A stretch of 9,299 nt of DNA from Cytophagales bacterium. GTDB lineage: Bacteria > Bacteroidota > Bacteroidia > Cytophagales > UBA9547. The notes below the pieces were generated by a model that made no database searches, was not told the origin of the DNA, and saw only the letters and a program-made list of their open reading frames with translations. How positions within the stretch are numbered: position 1 is the stretch's first letter; each line of letters starts with the position of its first letter. A program made the translations under genes and the position numbers. Of this stretch, positions 1 through 6,317 are shown one piece after another. Location of the stretch: the NCBI GenBank assembly GCA_025360395.1, contig JANYCH010000395.1:1-9299 (forward strand). The letters run 5' to 3'.

Positions 1-863
1 GCACTTTTCATTACCGCAATAACACCTAAACCTTCAGGATGCGGAGCTGTTAAATGATAAGCATCTGCGGACATACCACCGCCAACCATTTCGGCATAAA
101 TTTTAGCACCTCTCGCTACTGCATGTTCATATTCTTCTAAAATAAGCGCAGCTGCACCCTCACCCATAACAAAACCATCGCGATCTATATCAAATGGTCT
201 TGAAGCAGATTCTGGTGTATCATTTCTTTCTGATAATGCCTTCATAGCGCTGAATCCACCTATTCCAGCTTCAGTTATAGCTGCTTCTGAACCACCGGTT
301 ACAAATACAGTAGCCTTACCTAATCTTATGTAATTAAAAGCGTCAACAATTGCGTTAGAAGCTGATGCACAAGCAGATACTGTAACAAAATTGGGCCCCC
401 TAAAACCATATTTCATTGAAATATGACCAGCCACAATATCAACAATCATTTTAGGAATAAAAAATGGGTTGAAACGGGGGGTTCCATCACCATTGGCAAA
501 ATTCATTACTTCTTCCTGGAATATACTTATACCCCCAATTCCTGATCCCCAAATTACACCTACTTCATCTTTGTCAATCTTTTCCAGGTCTAGCCCGGAA
601 TCTTTTACAGCTTCATCTGCAGCAACAATACCAAACTGACTGAATGGATCAAGGCGTTTAACTTCCTTCCTATCCATGTAATTTTCAGGAAGAAAGTTTT
701 TTACTTCACAAGCAAACCTTGTTTTAAACTTTTCGGCATTAAAGCGAGTGATGGTTGCCGAGCCACTTTTTCCTGATTTTAAACCTTCCCAATATTCGGG
801 AGCGGTGTTTCCAATGGGTGTTAGCGCTCCAATCCCGGTAACAACTACCCTCTTTAATGCCAT
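1..863 (-). CDS. fabF: 3-oxoacyl-ACP synthase II (FabF), 3' part beyond the left edge
   Basis: Beta-ketoacyl-ACP synthase II condenses malonyl-ACP with a growing acyl-ACP in the cytoplasmic type II fatty-acid synthesis cycle. The 287 codons seen here begin MALKRVVVTGIGALTPIGN, the typical KAS II N-terminus. The nucleophile elbow VSACASA places the active-site cysteine at residue 165, close to Cys163 of E. coli FabF. Also visible are SRPFDIDRDGFVMGEGA and the TAPHPEG segment near residue 275. The two catalytic histidines (the NAHGTST region and the later one) would lie past position 1, so the protein is cut by the window (family length about 415 residues), not broken. The start ATG (863-861) lies 14 bases after the acpP stop, so the two genes are almost certainly cotranscribed. 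Identification is very secure. Confidence 0.97.
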   Translation of the reverse strand, partial: MALKRVVVTGIGALTPIGNTAPEYWEGLKSGKSGSATITRFNAEKFKTRFACEVKNFLPENYMDRKEVKRLDPFSQFGIVAADEAVKDSGLDLEKIDKDEVGVIWGSGIGGISIFQEEVMNFANGDGTPRFNPFFIPKMIVDIVAGHISMKYGFRGPNFVTVSACASASNAIVDAFNYIRLGKATVFVTGGSEAAITEAGIGGFSAMKALSERNDTPESASRPFDIDRDGFVMGEGAAALILEEYEHAVARGAKIYAEMVGGGMSADAYHLTAPHPEGLGVIAVMKS

Positions 864-877
864 AAAATAAAGTTTGA

Positions 878-1114
878 TTACTTCGCGTGACTTTCTAAAT
901 AAGCCACTGCCTGACCTACTGTAGTGATGTTTTCAGCCTGGTCGTCAGGAATAGAAATGTTGAATTCTTTTTCGAACTCCATAATAAGTTCTACTGTGTC
1001 AAGTGAATCTGCGCCAAGATCGTTAGTAAAGCTAGCTTCAGATGTTACTTCTGACTCTTCTACTCCTAACTTGTCAACGATGATGCTTTTTACTTTTGAT
1101 GCTATTTCTGACAT
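878..1114 (-). CDS. acpP: Acyl carrier protein
   Basis: This 78-residue acyl carrier protein carries the growing acyl chain on a 4'-phosphopantetheine arm during fatty-acid synthesis. The attachment serine is in the canonical LGADSLDTVELIMEFE motif at the start of helix II, and the protein is strongly acidic, as expected. I chose the ATG at 1114, giving MSEIASKVKSIIVDKLG, because ACPs start there. An in-frame ATG at 1147 would add 11 residues (MRCFFNINALK) that do not resemble any ACP leader. No Shine-Dalgarno sequence is visible before the start, which is usual for Bacteroidota. It is followed 14 bases later by fabF on the same strand and is divergent from the IPExxxVDY gene. Confidence 0.98.
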   Translation of the reverse strand: MSEIASKVKSIIVDKLGVEESEVTSEASFTNDLGADSLDTVELIMEFEKEFNISIPDDQAENITTVGQAVAYLESHAK

Positions 1115-1188
1115 TTTTAATGCGTTTATGTTGAAAAAACACCGCAAAGAAATGCAATTTCATATTCATTGCCAAACTATTTTTCTAT

Positions 1189-1196
1189 CAAAATTA
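1189..1196 (-). promoter_or_regulatory. Possible -7 box for acpP-fabF
   Basis: Read on the minus strand this is TAATTTTG, a full match to the Bacteroidota -7 consensus TAnnTTTG. It would start transcription roughly 65-70 bases before the acpP ATG. A TTG element lies upstream on the same strand, but only about 12 bases away instead of the expected 19 or so, so the -33 part is not convincing. Short AT-rich matches arise by chance, and this is a weak call. Confidence 0.28.
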
Positions 1197-1233
1197 GAAG
1201 TGGCCTTTCAAAACATCCTAACACCTTATGTTA

Positions 1234-1241
1234 TATATTTG
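1234..1241 (+). promoter_or_regulatory. Possible -7 box for the IPExxxVDY-pyk unit
   Basis: TATATTTG matches the Bacteroidota -7 consensus TAnnTTTG and lies 25 bases before the chosen ATG at 1267, implying a leader of about 18-20 bases. I see no good -33 TTG/TTTG at the expected distance. It supports the later start at 1267, because the ATG at 1228 would lie upstream of it. Confidence 0.3.
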
Positions 1242-1266
1242 TTCACTCAAAATTCTTTTTCAAAAC

Positions 1267-1698
1267 ATGTCAAAGATTATAAGGTTTAATTTTGAACCAG
1301 ATTATGATTTCATGCTTTTTGCAGTCGTGTCTGCGGTTAAAGACTTCAAATTTGCCTGGAATATCAATGCTGCTTTTGAAATGGATTTTTGCAAGGTTAC
1401 GGACCTTGAACTTAACTTTGCAAATCAAGAGATTAAATTCATTTCGAATTATATTTTTGAATCAGAATATTCTTTGTTCCGGATATTGAAAAATAAGCTC
1501 GTAAGTTCTGATGGCGAGAACAATGGGTATTTATTGCCTGAATTGAAGAAATTTGACTATTTAATCAAAATTGAAGGTGAATCGGTTGAGGAAGTTTCAG
1601 AAGGTTTGCCTGAAAAATTAAAATCCTTACCTTGCGTCCAATATTTTGAAAAAATAAAAATCGAAAACCTGAAATCGAAAGATAATTTGTTATTTTAA
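1267..1698 (+). CDS. IPExxxVDY family protein
   Basis: A 143-residue cytoplasmic protein with no signal peptide or membrane segment. I place it in the IPExxxVDY family, small Bacteroidota proteins of unknown function named for a C-terminal motif. Here the motif reads LPELKKFDY (residues 90-98), with conservative I-to-L and V-to-F changes. The N-terminal half is rich in aromatic residues (FNFEPDYDFMLFAVVS). The start at 1267 (MSKIIRFNF) is preferred over the in-frame ATG at 1228, whose extra 13 residues overlap the likely promoter. The gene ends 11 bases before pyk and is probably cotranscribed with it; family members are often found next to pyk in this phylum (from memory). The function is unknown; conserved neighbours suggest a housekeeping role, but nothing in the sequence shows a catalytic site. 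Confidence 0.85.
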   Translation: MSKIIRFNFEPDYDFMLFAVVSAVKDFKFAWNINAAFEMDFCKVTDLELNFANQEIKFISNYIFESEYSLFRILKNKLVSSDGENNGYLLPELKKFDYLIKIEGESVEEVSEGLPEKLKSLPCVQYFEKIKIENLKSKDNLLF

Positions 1699-1709
1699 TT
1701 TAGTAATTT

Positions 1710-3131
1710 ATGTTAATGAATCTCGCAAGAACAAAAGTAATTGCAACAGTTGGGCCGGCAAGTAATACAGAAGAAAAACTTTGGGAATTAATACAGGCAG
1801 GAGCCGGGATTTTTAGACTTAACTTTTCTCATGGATCTCATGAACTTCACCAGGCAGTAATCAATATTGTACGAGGCATCAACCAAAAACATGGTACTGC
1901 TATCGCACTATTACAGGATTTACAAGGACCTAAAATTCGCACGGGAGAGGTTGAAAATAATGGTGTAGATTTAGTTAAAGGCCAAAAACTAATATTAACA
2001 ACCGAAAAAGTAATAGGAAACGCTGAAAAGATCTATACTTCATATAAATCAATGCCAAGGGATGTAAAACCTGGTGATGCAATTTTAATTGATGATGGGA
2101 ACCTTGAATTAAGGGTAGTTGAGATTAAAGGAGAAGAAATTGTAACTGAAGTGATTTTTGGCGGTAAGCTTAAATCTAAAAAAGGAATTAACCTTCCTAA
2201 TACCGCTGTTTCAGAACCTTCTTTAACAGATAAAGACAAAGAGGACTTAATTTTCGGCCTTGCCAATGATGTAGACTGGATAGCTTTATCTTTTGTAAGA
2301 AATTCAGAAGATATCAGGGAAATAAAAAGAATAATTGCCGAAGCAGGGAAAAAATCAAAAGTTATTGCAAAAGTTGAAAAGCCTGAGGCTTTGGCTGATA
2401 TTGATGCGATAATTGAGGCTTGCGATGGAATAATGGTAGCAAGAGGAGACCTTGGAGTAGAAATTGCCATGGAAGACGTTCCGATGTGGCAAAAAATAAT
2501 GGTTAAAAAATGTAACCAGGCGGGTAAACCAGTAATTGTTGCTACCCAAATGCTGGAAAGTATGGTTACTAATCCAAGGCCAACCAGGGCTGAGGCAAAT
2601 GATGTAGCGAATGCTGTAATTGATGGTGCTGATACTGTAATGTTAAGTGCTGAGTCTGCTTCTGGAATGTACCCCAAAGAGGCTGTTCAAAGTATGATAA
2701 AAATTATTAGGGCAGTGGAAGATAAAATGGACATATTCCACAAAGAATGGCCCTTAATTCCATCTCCTGATGTTCATAGAGAGAGCTTAATAGCAGGAGC
2801 TTGCAGAATGGCGAAAGACACAAATGCAAAAGCGATTGTAGGCTTCTCAAGAACAGGATTTACAGCAAGAAGAATTTCGAGCTTCAGACCTACGGCCAGG
2901 ATATATATCTTTACTGATAACAAGGTAATATTTACTCAATTAAACCTTATTTGGGGAGTGAGGGCTTTTCTTCTAGATTCTAAGAAAACCACAGATGAAA
3001 CAATTGACTCTATGAACAAGTTTCTTTTAGAAAATAATCTGGTTAGCAAAGGCGATGTGGTAATTAACACAAGCACAATGCCTCTTGAAAGTGCTTACAG
3101 AACAAACATGGTAAAAATGAGCATTATATAA
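1710..3131 (+). CDS. pyk: Pyruvate kinase
   Basis: Pyruvate kinase converts phosphoenolpyruvate and ADP to pyruvate and ATP, the last step of glycolysis. The 473 residues match the standard length, without an extra C-terminal PEP-utiliser domain. Visible motifs in order: TKVIATVGPAS at the N-terminus; IFRLNFSHG with the substrate-binding Arg36; LLQDLQGPKIRTG leading into the B domain; the signature VIAKVEKPEAL with catalytic Lys221 and metal ligand Glu223; MVARGDLGVE with metal ligand Asp247; and PTRAEANDVANAVIDGADTVMLSAE. The C-terminal allosteric domain is intact. Two starts are possible, ATG at 1710 or two codons later at 1716 (MNLARTKV); the sequence does not decide. It lies 11 bases after the IPExxxVDY gene. 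Its stop codon sits inside a perfect palindrome. Confidence 0.98.
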   Translation: MLMNLARTKVIATVGPASNTEEKLWELIQAGAGIFRLNFSHGSHELHQAVINIVRGINQKHGTAIALLQDLQGPKIRTGEVENNGVDLVKGQKLILTTEKVIGNAEKIYTSYKSMPRDVKPGDAILIDDGNLELRVVEIKGEEIVTEVIFGGKLKSKKGINLPNTAVSEPSLTDKDKEDLIFGLANDVDWIALSFVRNSEDIREIKRIIAEAGKKSKVIAKVEKPEALADIDAIIEACDGIMVARGDLGVEIAMEDVPMWQKIMVKKCNQAGKPVIVATQMLESMVTNPRPTRAEANDVANAVIDGADTVMLSAESASGMYPKEAVQSMIKIIRAVEDKMDIFHKEWPLIPSPDVHRESLIAGACRMAKDTNAKAIVGFSRTGFTARRISSFRPTARIYIFTDNKVIFTQLNLIWGVRAFLLDSKKTTDETIDSMNKFLLENNLVSKGDVVINTSTMPLESAYRTNMVKMSII

Positions 3132-3140
3132 TGCTCATTT
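3115..3140. repeat. Perfect 26-base palindrome over the pyk stop codon
   Basis: The arm AAATGAGCATTAT (3115-3127) is followed at once by its exact reverse complement ATAATGCTCATTT (3128-3140). The pyk TAA (3129-3131) lies at its centre and the mature tRNA-Ser begins 8 bases after it. As RNA it can fold into a stem of about 11 base pairs with a four-base loop. It ends in ATTT rather than a long U run, so it is a poor classical terminator. It could be a weak terminator, an mRNA 3'-end stabiliser, a processing site between pyk and the tRNA, or a protein-binding site. Confidence 0.55.
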
Positions 3141-3148
3141 AATAATAT

Positions 3149-3236
3149 AGAGAGTTGTCCGAGTGGTTTAAGGAGCACGCCTGGAAAGTGTGTATGCGTC
3201 TAAAGCGTATCGAGGGTTCGAATCCCTCACTCTCTA
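3149..3236 (+). tRNA. tRNA-Ser (anticodon GGA)
   Basis: The class II serine tRNA cloverleaf can be followed by eye. The seven-base acceptor stem AGAGAGT (3149-3155) pairs fully with ACTCTCT (3229-3235). U8 and the D arm with CCGAGTGG follow. The anticodon stem CACGC/GTGTG encloses loop CTGGAAA, with anticodon GGA at 3183-3185, reading UCU/UCC codons. The long variable arm TATGC/GCGTA (3193-3197 and 3205-3209) is diagnostic of serine/leucine/tyrosine types. The T arm GAGGG-TTCGAAT-CCCTC is perfect. CCA is not encoded (CAA follows), so it must be added enzymatically. The discriminator base (3236) is A, where serine tRNAs usually have G. It lies 17 bases after pyk and 25 before the ROK gene, on the same strand. 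Confidence 0.96.
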
Positions 3237-3261
3237 CAAGTTTTTCCACAATAAAAAGCTG

Positions 3262-4185
3262 ATGCAAACATTTCTGGGGATTGATATTGGGGGTACAAAC
3301 ATTAAAATGGGTTTTGTAACCGGAGATGGAGAATTGCTTAACAAGGTTAAAATCCCCACAATAGAACTAAGAAAATCCGGAGATTTTGCCGGTGAACTTT
3401 TTAGATTGATTAGTGATCAACTTGCTTTAAGGAAGGATGTAACCAATGTTGGAATCGGTGTACCCGGACTTATTTCAAAAAACAGAAGATCTTTACTTGA
3501 ACTACCTAACATTCCGGAACTCAGCCATTTTCCTTTAGTGGATGAACTTTCAAAACTATTTCCATCCCATAGTTTTAATATGGAAAATGATGCTAATGCA
3601 GCAGCATTAGGCGAATTTCATTTTGGAAAAGATAAAATAAAAGAAGATTTTATTTTTGTTACCCTTGGAACAGGAATTGGAAGTGCTGCCATAATTGACG
3701 GTAGAATTTTTAAAGGTGGAGATGGAAATGGAATGGAATTAGGACATATCATTTATAAAAATGGTAAAACTTTAGAAAATAAAATAGGAAAAAAAGGATT
3801 ACTTAGAATAATTTCAAAAGAACTTAAAAAATCAGGTTCTAAATCGAATTTTTTAAACGGGAAACTAGAAGCCACAACAAAAGAAGTATTAGCAGCTGCA
3901 CGAGAAGGTGACAAAAACGCAATAAAAATATACGCCAAGGTGGGTAAAATTCTTGGTATTGGCCTAATCGCTGCAATCAGGATTTTAGATATAAAAAAGG
4001 TAATTGTAGGAGGCGGGGTTTCAGAAATATTTGATTTTATAAAGCCTAATATAGACAAATCATTTTCAGAATATTTAACACCTTATTATAATGAGCATAC
4101 GAATGTTATGCTCGCAACACTAGGCAACGAAGCAGGAATAATCGGAGCCGCTTCATTATGTTTTATTGATGTAAAAACTGTTTAA
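3262..4185 (+). CDS. ROK-family sugar kinase (probable glucokinase), zinc motif lost
   Basis: This 307-residue ROK (repressor, ORF, kinase) protein has no DNA-binding domain, so it is a kinase rather than a repressor; the likely reaction is ATP-dependent 6-phosphorylation of glucose or a related hexose. Motifs: phosphate-binding LGIDIGGTNIK (Asp8-Gly10-Gly11-Thr12), ENDANAAALGE with catalytic base Asp110, TLGTGIGSA (134-142), sugar-binding GMELGH (Glu159, His162), and VIVGGGVS near the C-terminus. The usual CxCGxxGCxE zinc motif is replaced by NKIGKKGLLR (173-182), so all three cysteines are gone although the surrounding glycines remain. The start at 3262 (MQTFLGIDIGGT) is certain by homology; the open frame continues back into the tRNA gene. 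Sharing a strand with pyk supports a role in glycolysis. Polyphosphate glucokinases also lack these cysteines, so the phosphate donor is open. The last 30 bases overlap the SET-domain gene tail to tail. Confidence 0.9.
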   Translation: MQTFLGIDIGGTNIKMGFVTGDGELLNKVKIPTIELRKSGDFAGELFRLISDQLALRKDVTNVGIGVPGLISKNRRSLLELPNIPELSHFPLVDELSKLFPSHSFNMENDANAAALGEFHFGKDKIKEDFIFVTLGTGIGSAAIIDGRIFKGGDGNGMELGHIIYKNGKTLENKIGKKGLLRIISKELKKSGSKSNFLNGKLEATTKEVLAAAREGDKNAIKIYAKVGKILGIGLIAAIRILDIKKVIVGGGVSEIFDFIKPNIDKSFSEYLTPYYNEHTNVMLATLGNEAGIIGAASLCFIDVKTV

Positions 4186-4785
4186 AACGTATTCATTTTC
4201 TTTGTTAAACTTAAGGTTTTTTACAGATTTGAATTGGTTCTGGTTATTTAAATAATCTTTAACTTTATTCAATACACTATTTTCAAGAAATTGTAATAAA
4301 GGTTGCTGAACATTTTCAATCTCATCTAAAGCAGGTTTTATTATTTGATCCCATTTTTCATAATGATTATCCAGGTCTTCAGGCTGAATCCTTTTTCTGC
4401 AATTAGGAGATCCGCATTCACAAACAAAGCCTTGTTCTAAATTAAAGATGCCATAATCATCTGTGATTTCATCTCCTGGATATATGTCTTTGATGGCTAT
4501 TTCAAATCCATACCCTGTGCTTATTGTATTCGGATCACAGCAGTGGTTTATATATTTGGCATTGTCCCAACTCACTATGTAGTGTCCATTTTCATCTATA
4601 TATGAATACTTGTCTACAACTGATTGAATTGATGGGTCTTGCTGGCTAAATTGGGCCGGTGACAATTCAATTTCAAGGCTGTCTTTGACATAGGTTAAGG
4701 TGCCTTTTGGAATGAATTCATTGGCAAATATACCTGAGCCAATAACCGGGTTAACAAATTTCAAGGTAGTATCGGGATGAAGCAT
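4156..4785 (-). CDS. SET-domain protein (probable protein-lysine methyltransferase)
   Basis: A 209-residue cytoplasmic protein with a compact SET domain followed by a post-SET zinc motif. SET enzymes transfer a methyl group from S-adenosylmethionine to lysine side chains. Visible elements: GSGIFA (16-21, the GxG AdoMet segment), YINHCCDPN (78-86, the NHxCDPN motif of the pseudoknot), GDEITDDYG with Tyr111 at the catalytic-tyrosine position, and post-SET CECGSPNC (Cys122, Cys124, Cys129), which with Cys83 could bind one zinc. The pre-SET and long insert regions of large eukaryotic enzymes are absent. The C-terminal 70 or so residues after the post-SET motif are Asn/Lys-rich and probably helical, with no recognised domain. 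The target is unknown. It is a single gene convergent with the ROK kinase and divergent from the Fe-S protein. Confidence 0.9.
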   Translation of the reverse strand: MLHPDTTLKFVNPVIGSGIFANEFIPKGTLTYVKDSLEIELSPAQFSQQDPSIQSVVDKYSYIDENGHYIVSWDNAKYINHCCDPNTISTGYGFEIAIKDIYPGDEITDDYGIFNLEQGFVCECGSPNCRKRIQPEDLDNHYEKWDQIIKPALDEIENVQQPLLQFLENSVLNKVKDYLNNQNQFKSVKNLKFNKENEYVLNSFYINKT

Positions 4786-4886
4786 TTTTTAATTTAAAAT
4801 TATTAATTTTAACAGATTGTTAATCAAATAGTTGTAAAATAAATATGGCTTTTGAAGGTGCTTTAATCCCTCCTTTTTAAGTAGAT

Positions 4887-4916
4887 GAATAATTTATTCA
4901 ATTATATAATAAATTC
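4887..4916. repeat. AT-rich inverted repeats between divergent genes
   Basis: In the 209-base divergent gap between the SET gene and the Fe-S gene, GAATAA-T-TTATTC (4887-4899) is a perfect palindrome. AATTTATT (4891-4898) is also repeated inverted as AATAAATT (4908-4915). Position and symmetry would suit an operator, but the sequence is nearly all A and T, where such matches arise easily. The rest of the gap holds no gene and no full-consensus promoter that I can see. Confidence 0.25.
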
Positions 4917-4994
4917 TTAACATTACACAATTTCTGTAAATTAATATACCATTTATAAGGAACATCGTATTTTAGCAAAATCAACTATCTAATT

Positions 4995-6317
4995 ATGGTC
5001 TTTCAAATTCTATTTATCCTAGTTCTGGCTTTAGCAGGTTACTTTTTAACAAAAAGTATAAGCCAGATTAAGCGAAATATAAATCTTGGCAGAGACGAGT
5101 TTTTAAGTGATCATCCTTCGCTTCGGTTTAAACAAATGATGTTGGTTGCGTTCGGACAAAAAAAAATGTTTTCCAGGCCCATTCCTGCAGTACTGCATTT
5201 ATTTGTTTATGTAGGTTTTGTTCTGATAAATATTGAAGTGCTTGAAATCCTGATTGATGGTATTTCAGGAAAGCATAGAATATTTTTGTCTTTTCTTGGT
5301 TCTTTTTACGGGGTTGTAATAAATTTCTTTGAGTTTTTAGCTGTAATGGTCATAATAGTGTGTGTAATATTTCTTTTTAGAAGGAATATTGTAAAAGTTA
5401 AAAGGCTAAATATGCCTGAACTTGCACGTTTTCCTTTATTTGACGCAAATGCAATATTGGTTATTGAAATAGTCTTGATGGTTGCATTGTTAAGTATGAA
5501 TGCTTGTGATGGTATCTTACAAATCAGAAATCCTGAACATTATGGTAATACCGGATCTTTGATTTTCAGCCAGTTTTTAAGTCCTCTTTTCAACAATTTG
5601 TCTTCTTCAAATTTAGTTTTGATGGAAAGAACTTTTTGGTGGTTTCATATAATTGGCATTCTGATATTTGCTAATTATCTACCTTATTCTAAGCATTTAC
5701 ATATTTTAATGGCGTTCCCAAATACTTATTTTGGAAAACTACAGTTTAAAGGCAAGATTAAAAACATGCCTGTTGTGACAAGAGAAGTCAAAAGCATGTT
5801 AAGTATTCCGTTAAATGAAGAAGAACAATTAGCAGCATCAAATTTACAAGACCCGGGTAAATTTGGAGCAAAAGATGTTCCTGACCTAACATGGAAAAAT
5901 CTGATGGACGCCTATTCATGCACAGAATGTGGAAGATGCACAGCTTCATGCCCGGCCAATATAACTGGCAAGAAACTTTCTCCACGCAAAATAATGATGG
6001 ATACGAGAGATAGAATGGAAGAAATTGGAAAATTGTTAACTAAAAATAAAGAAATAGATAATACTAAATCCTTATTAGGTGATCATATAACTTCTGAAGA
6101 ACTATTGGCCTGTACAACCTGTAATGCTTGTGTAGAAGCATGTCCTATTAACATTGATCCCCTTGACATTATTATGCAATTGAGAAGATACAAGATTATG
6201 GAAGAAGCAAAGGCACCTGATAGCTGGAACGCGATGTTTTCAAATCTTGAAAATAATCAGGCACCATGGAAATTTTCACCTTCTGACAGGTTAAATTGGG
6301 CTAAAAATAATACTTAA
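4995..6317 (+). CDS. Membrane-bound (4Fe-4S)2 oxidoreductase subunit, NarI/HdrC-like
   Basis: A 440-residue fusion of a membrane domain and a cytoplasmic ferredoxin-like domain, resembling the (Fe-S)-binding/heterodisulfide-reductase-like proteins of Bacteroidota. About five hydrophobic segments are visible, near residues 1-20, 65-87, 98-128, 151-172 and 213-230. They contain His68, His218, His234 and His236 at or near membrane boundaries, candidates for NarI-type haem ligands. The soluble part has two 4Fe-4S motifs: CTECGRCTASCP (Cys309, 312, 315, 319) and CTTCNACVEACP (Cys373, 376, 379, 383). The likely role is passing electrons between the quinone pool and a partner enzyme; donor and acceptor are unknown. 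Relatives are usually followed by a roughly 260-residue CCG-domain (HdrB-like) protein; here the next gene is convergent and unrelated, so the partner is not adjacent. Its stop codon directly abuts the stop of the YciO-like gene. Confidence 0.88.
   Translation: MVFQILFILVLALAGYFLTKSISQIKRNINLGRDEFLSDHPSLRFKQMMLVAFGQKKMFSRPIPAVLHLFVYVGFVLINIEVLEILIDGISGKHRIFLSFLGSFYGVVINFFEFLAVMVIIVCVIFLFRRNIVKVKRLNMPELARFPLFDANAILVIEIVLMVALLSMNACDGILQIRNPEHYGNTGSLIFSQFLSPLFNNLSSSNLVLMERTFWWFHIIGILIFANYLPYSKHLHILMAFPNTYFGKLQFKGKIKNMPVVTREVKSMLSIPLNEEEQLAASNLQDPGKFGAKDVPDLTWKNLMDAYSCTECGRCTASCPANITGKKLSPRKIMMDTRDRMEEIGKLLTKNKEIDNTKSLLGDHITSEELLACTTCNACVEACPINIDPLDIIMQLRRYKIMEEAKAPDSWNAMFSNLENNQAPWKFSPSDRLNWAKNNT

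Noticed and set aside
924..1289. Open frame of 121 codons on the plus strand
   Set aside because: It is antisense to acpP and has a Ser/Phe-rich composition typical of a shadow of an acidic gene; no family resemblance.
2033..2677. Open frame of 214 codons on the minus strand
   Set aside because: It lies wholly antisense within the unmistakable pyk coding sequence and is Ser/Ile-rich with no motif.
3190..3261. In-frame N-terminal extension of the ROK kinase starting at 3190
   Set aside because: It reads through the 3' half of the tRNA-Ser gene; ROK proteins start right before the LGIDIGGT segment, which fits the ATG at 3262.
4093..4113. Hairpin GAGCATA-7 bases-TATGCTC, sharing its arm with the pyk palindrome
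   Set aside because: It lies inside conserved-length coding sequence of the ROK gene, with a short stem; the shared GAGCAT arm is probably coincidence.
4968..4975. TATTTTAG as a promoter for the Fe-S gene
   Set aside because: It departs from the TAnnTTTG consensus and has no TTG at the -33 distance.
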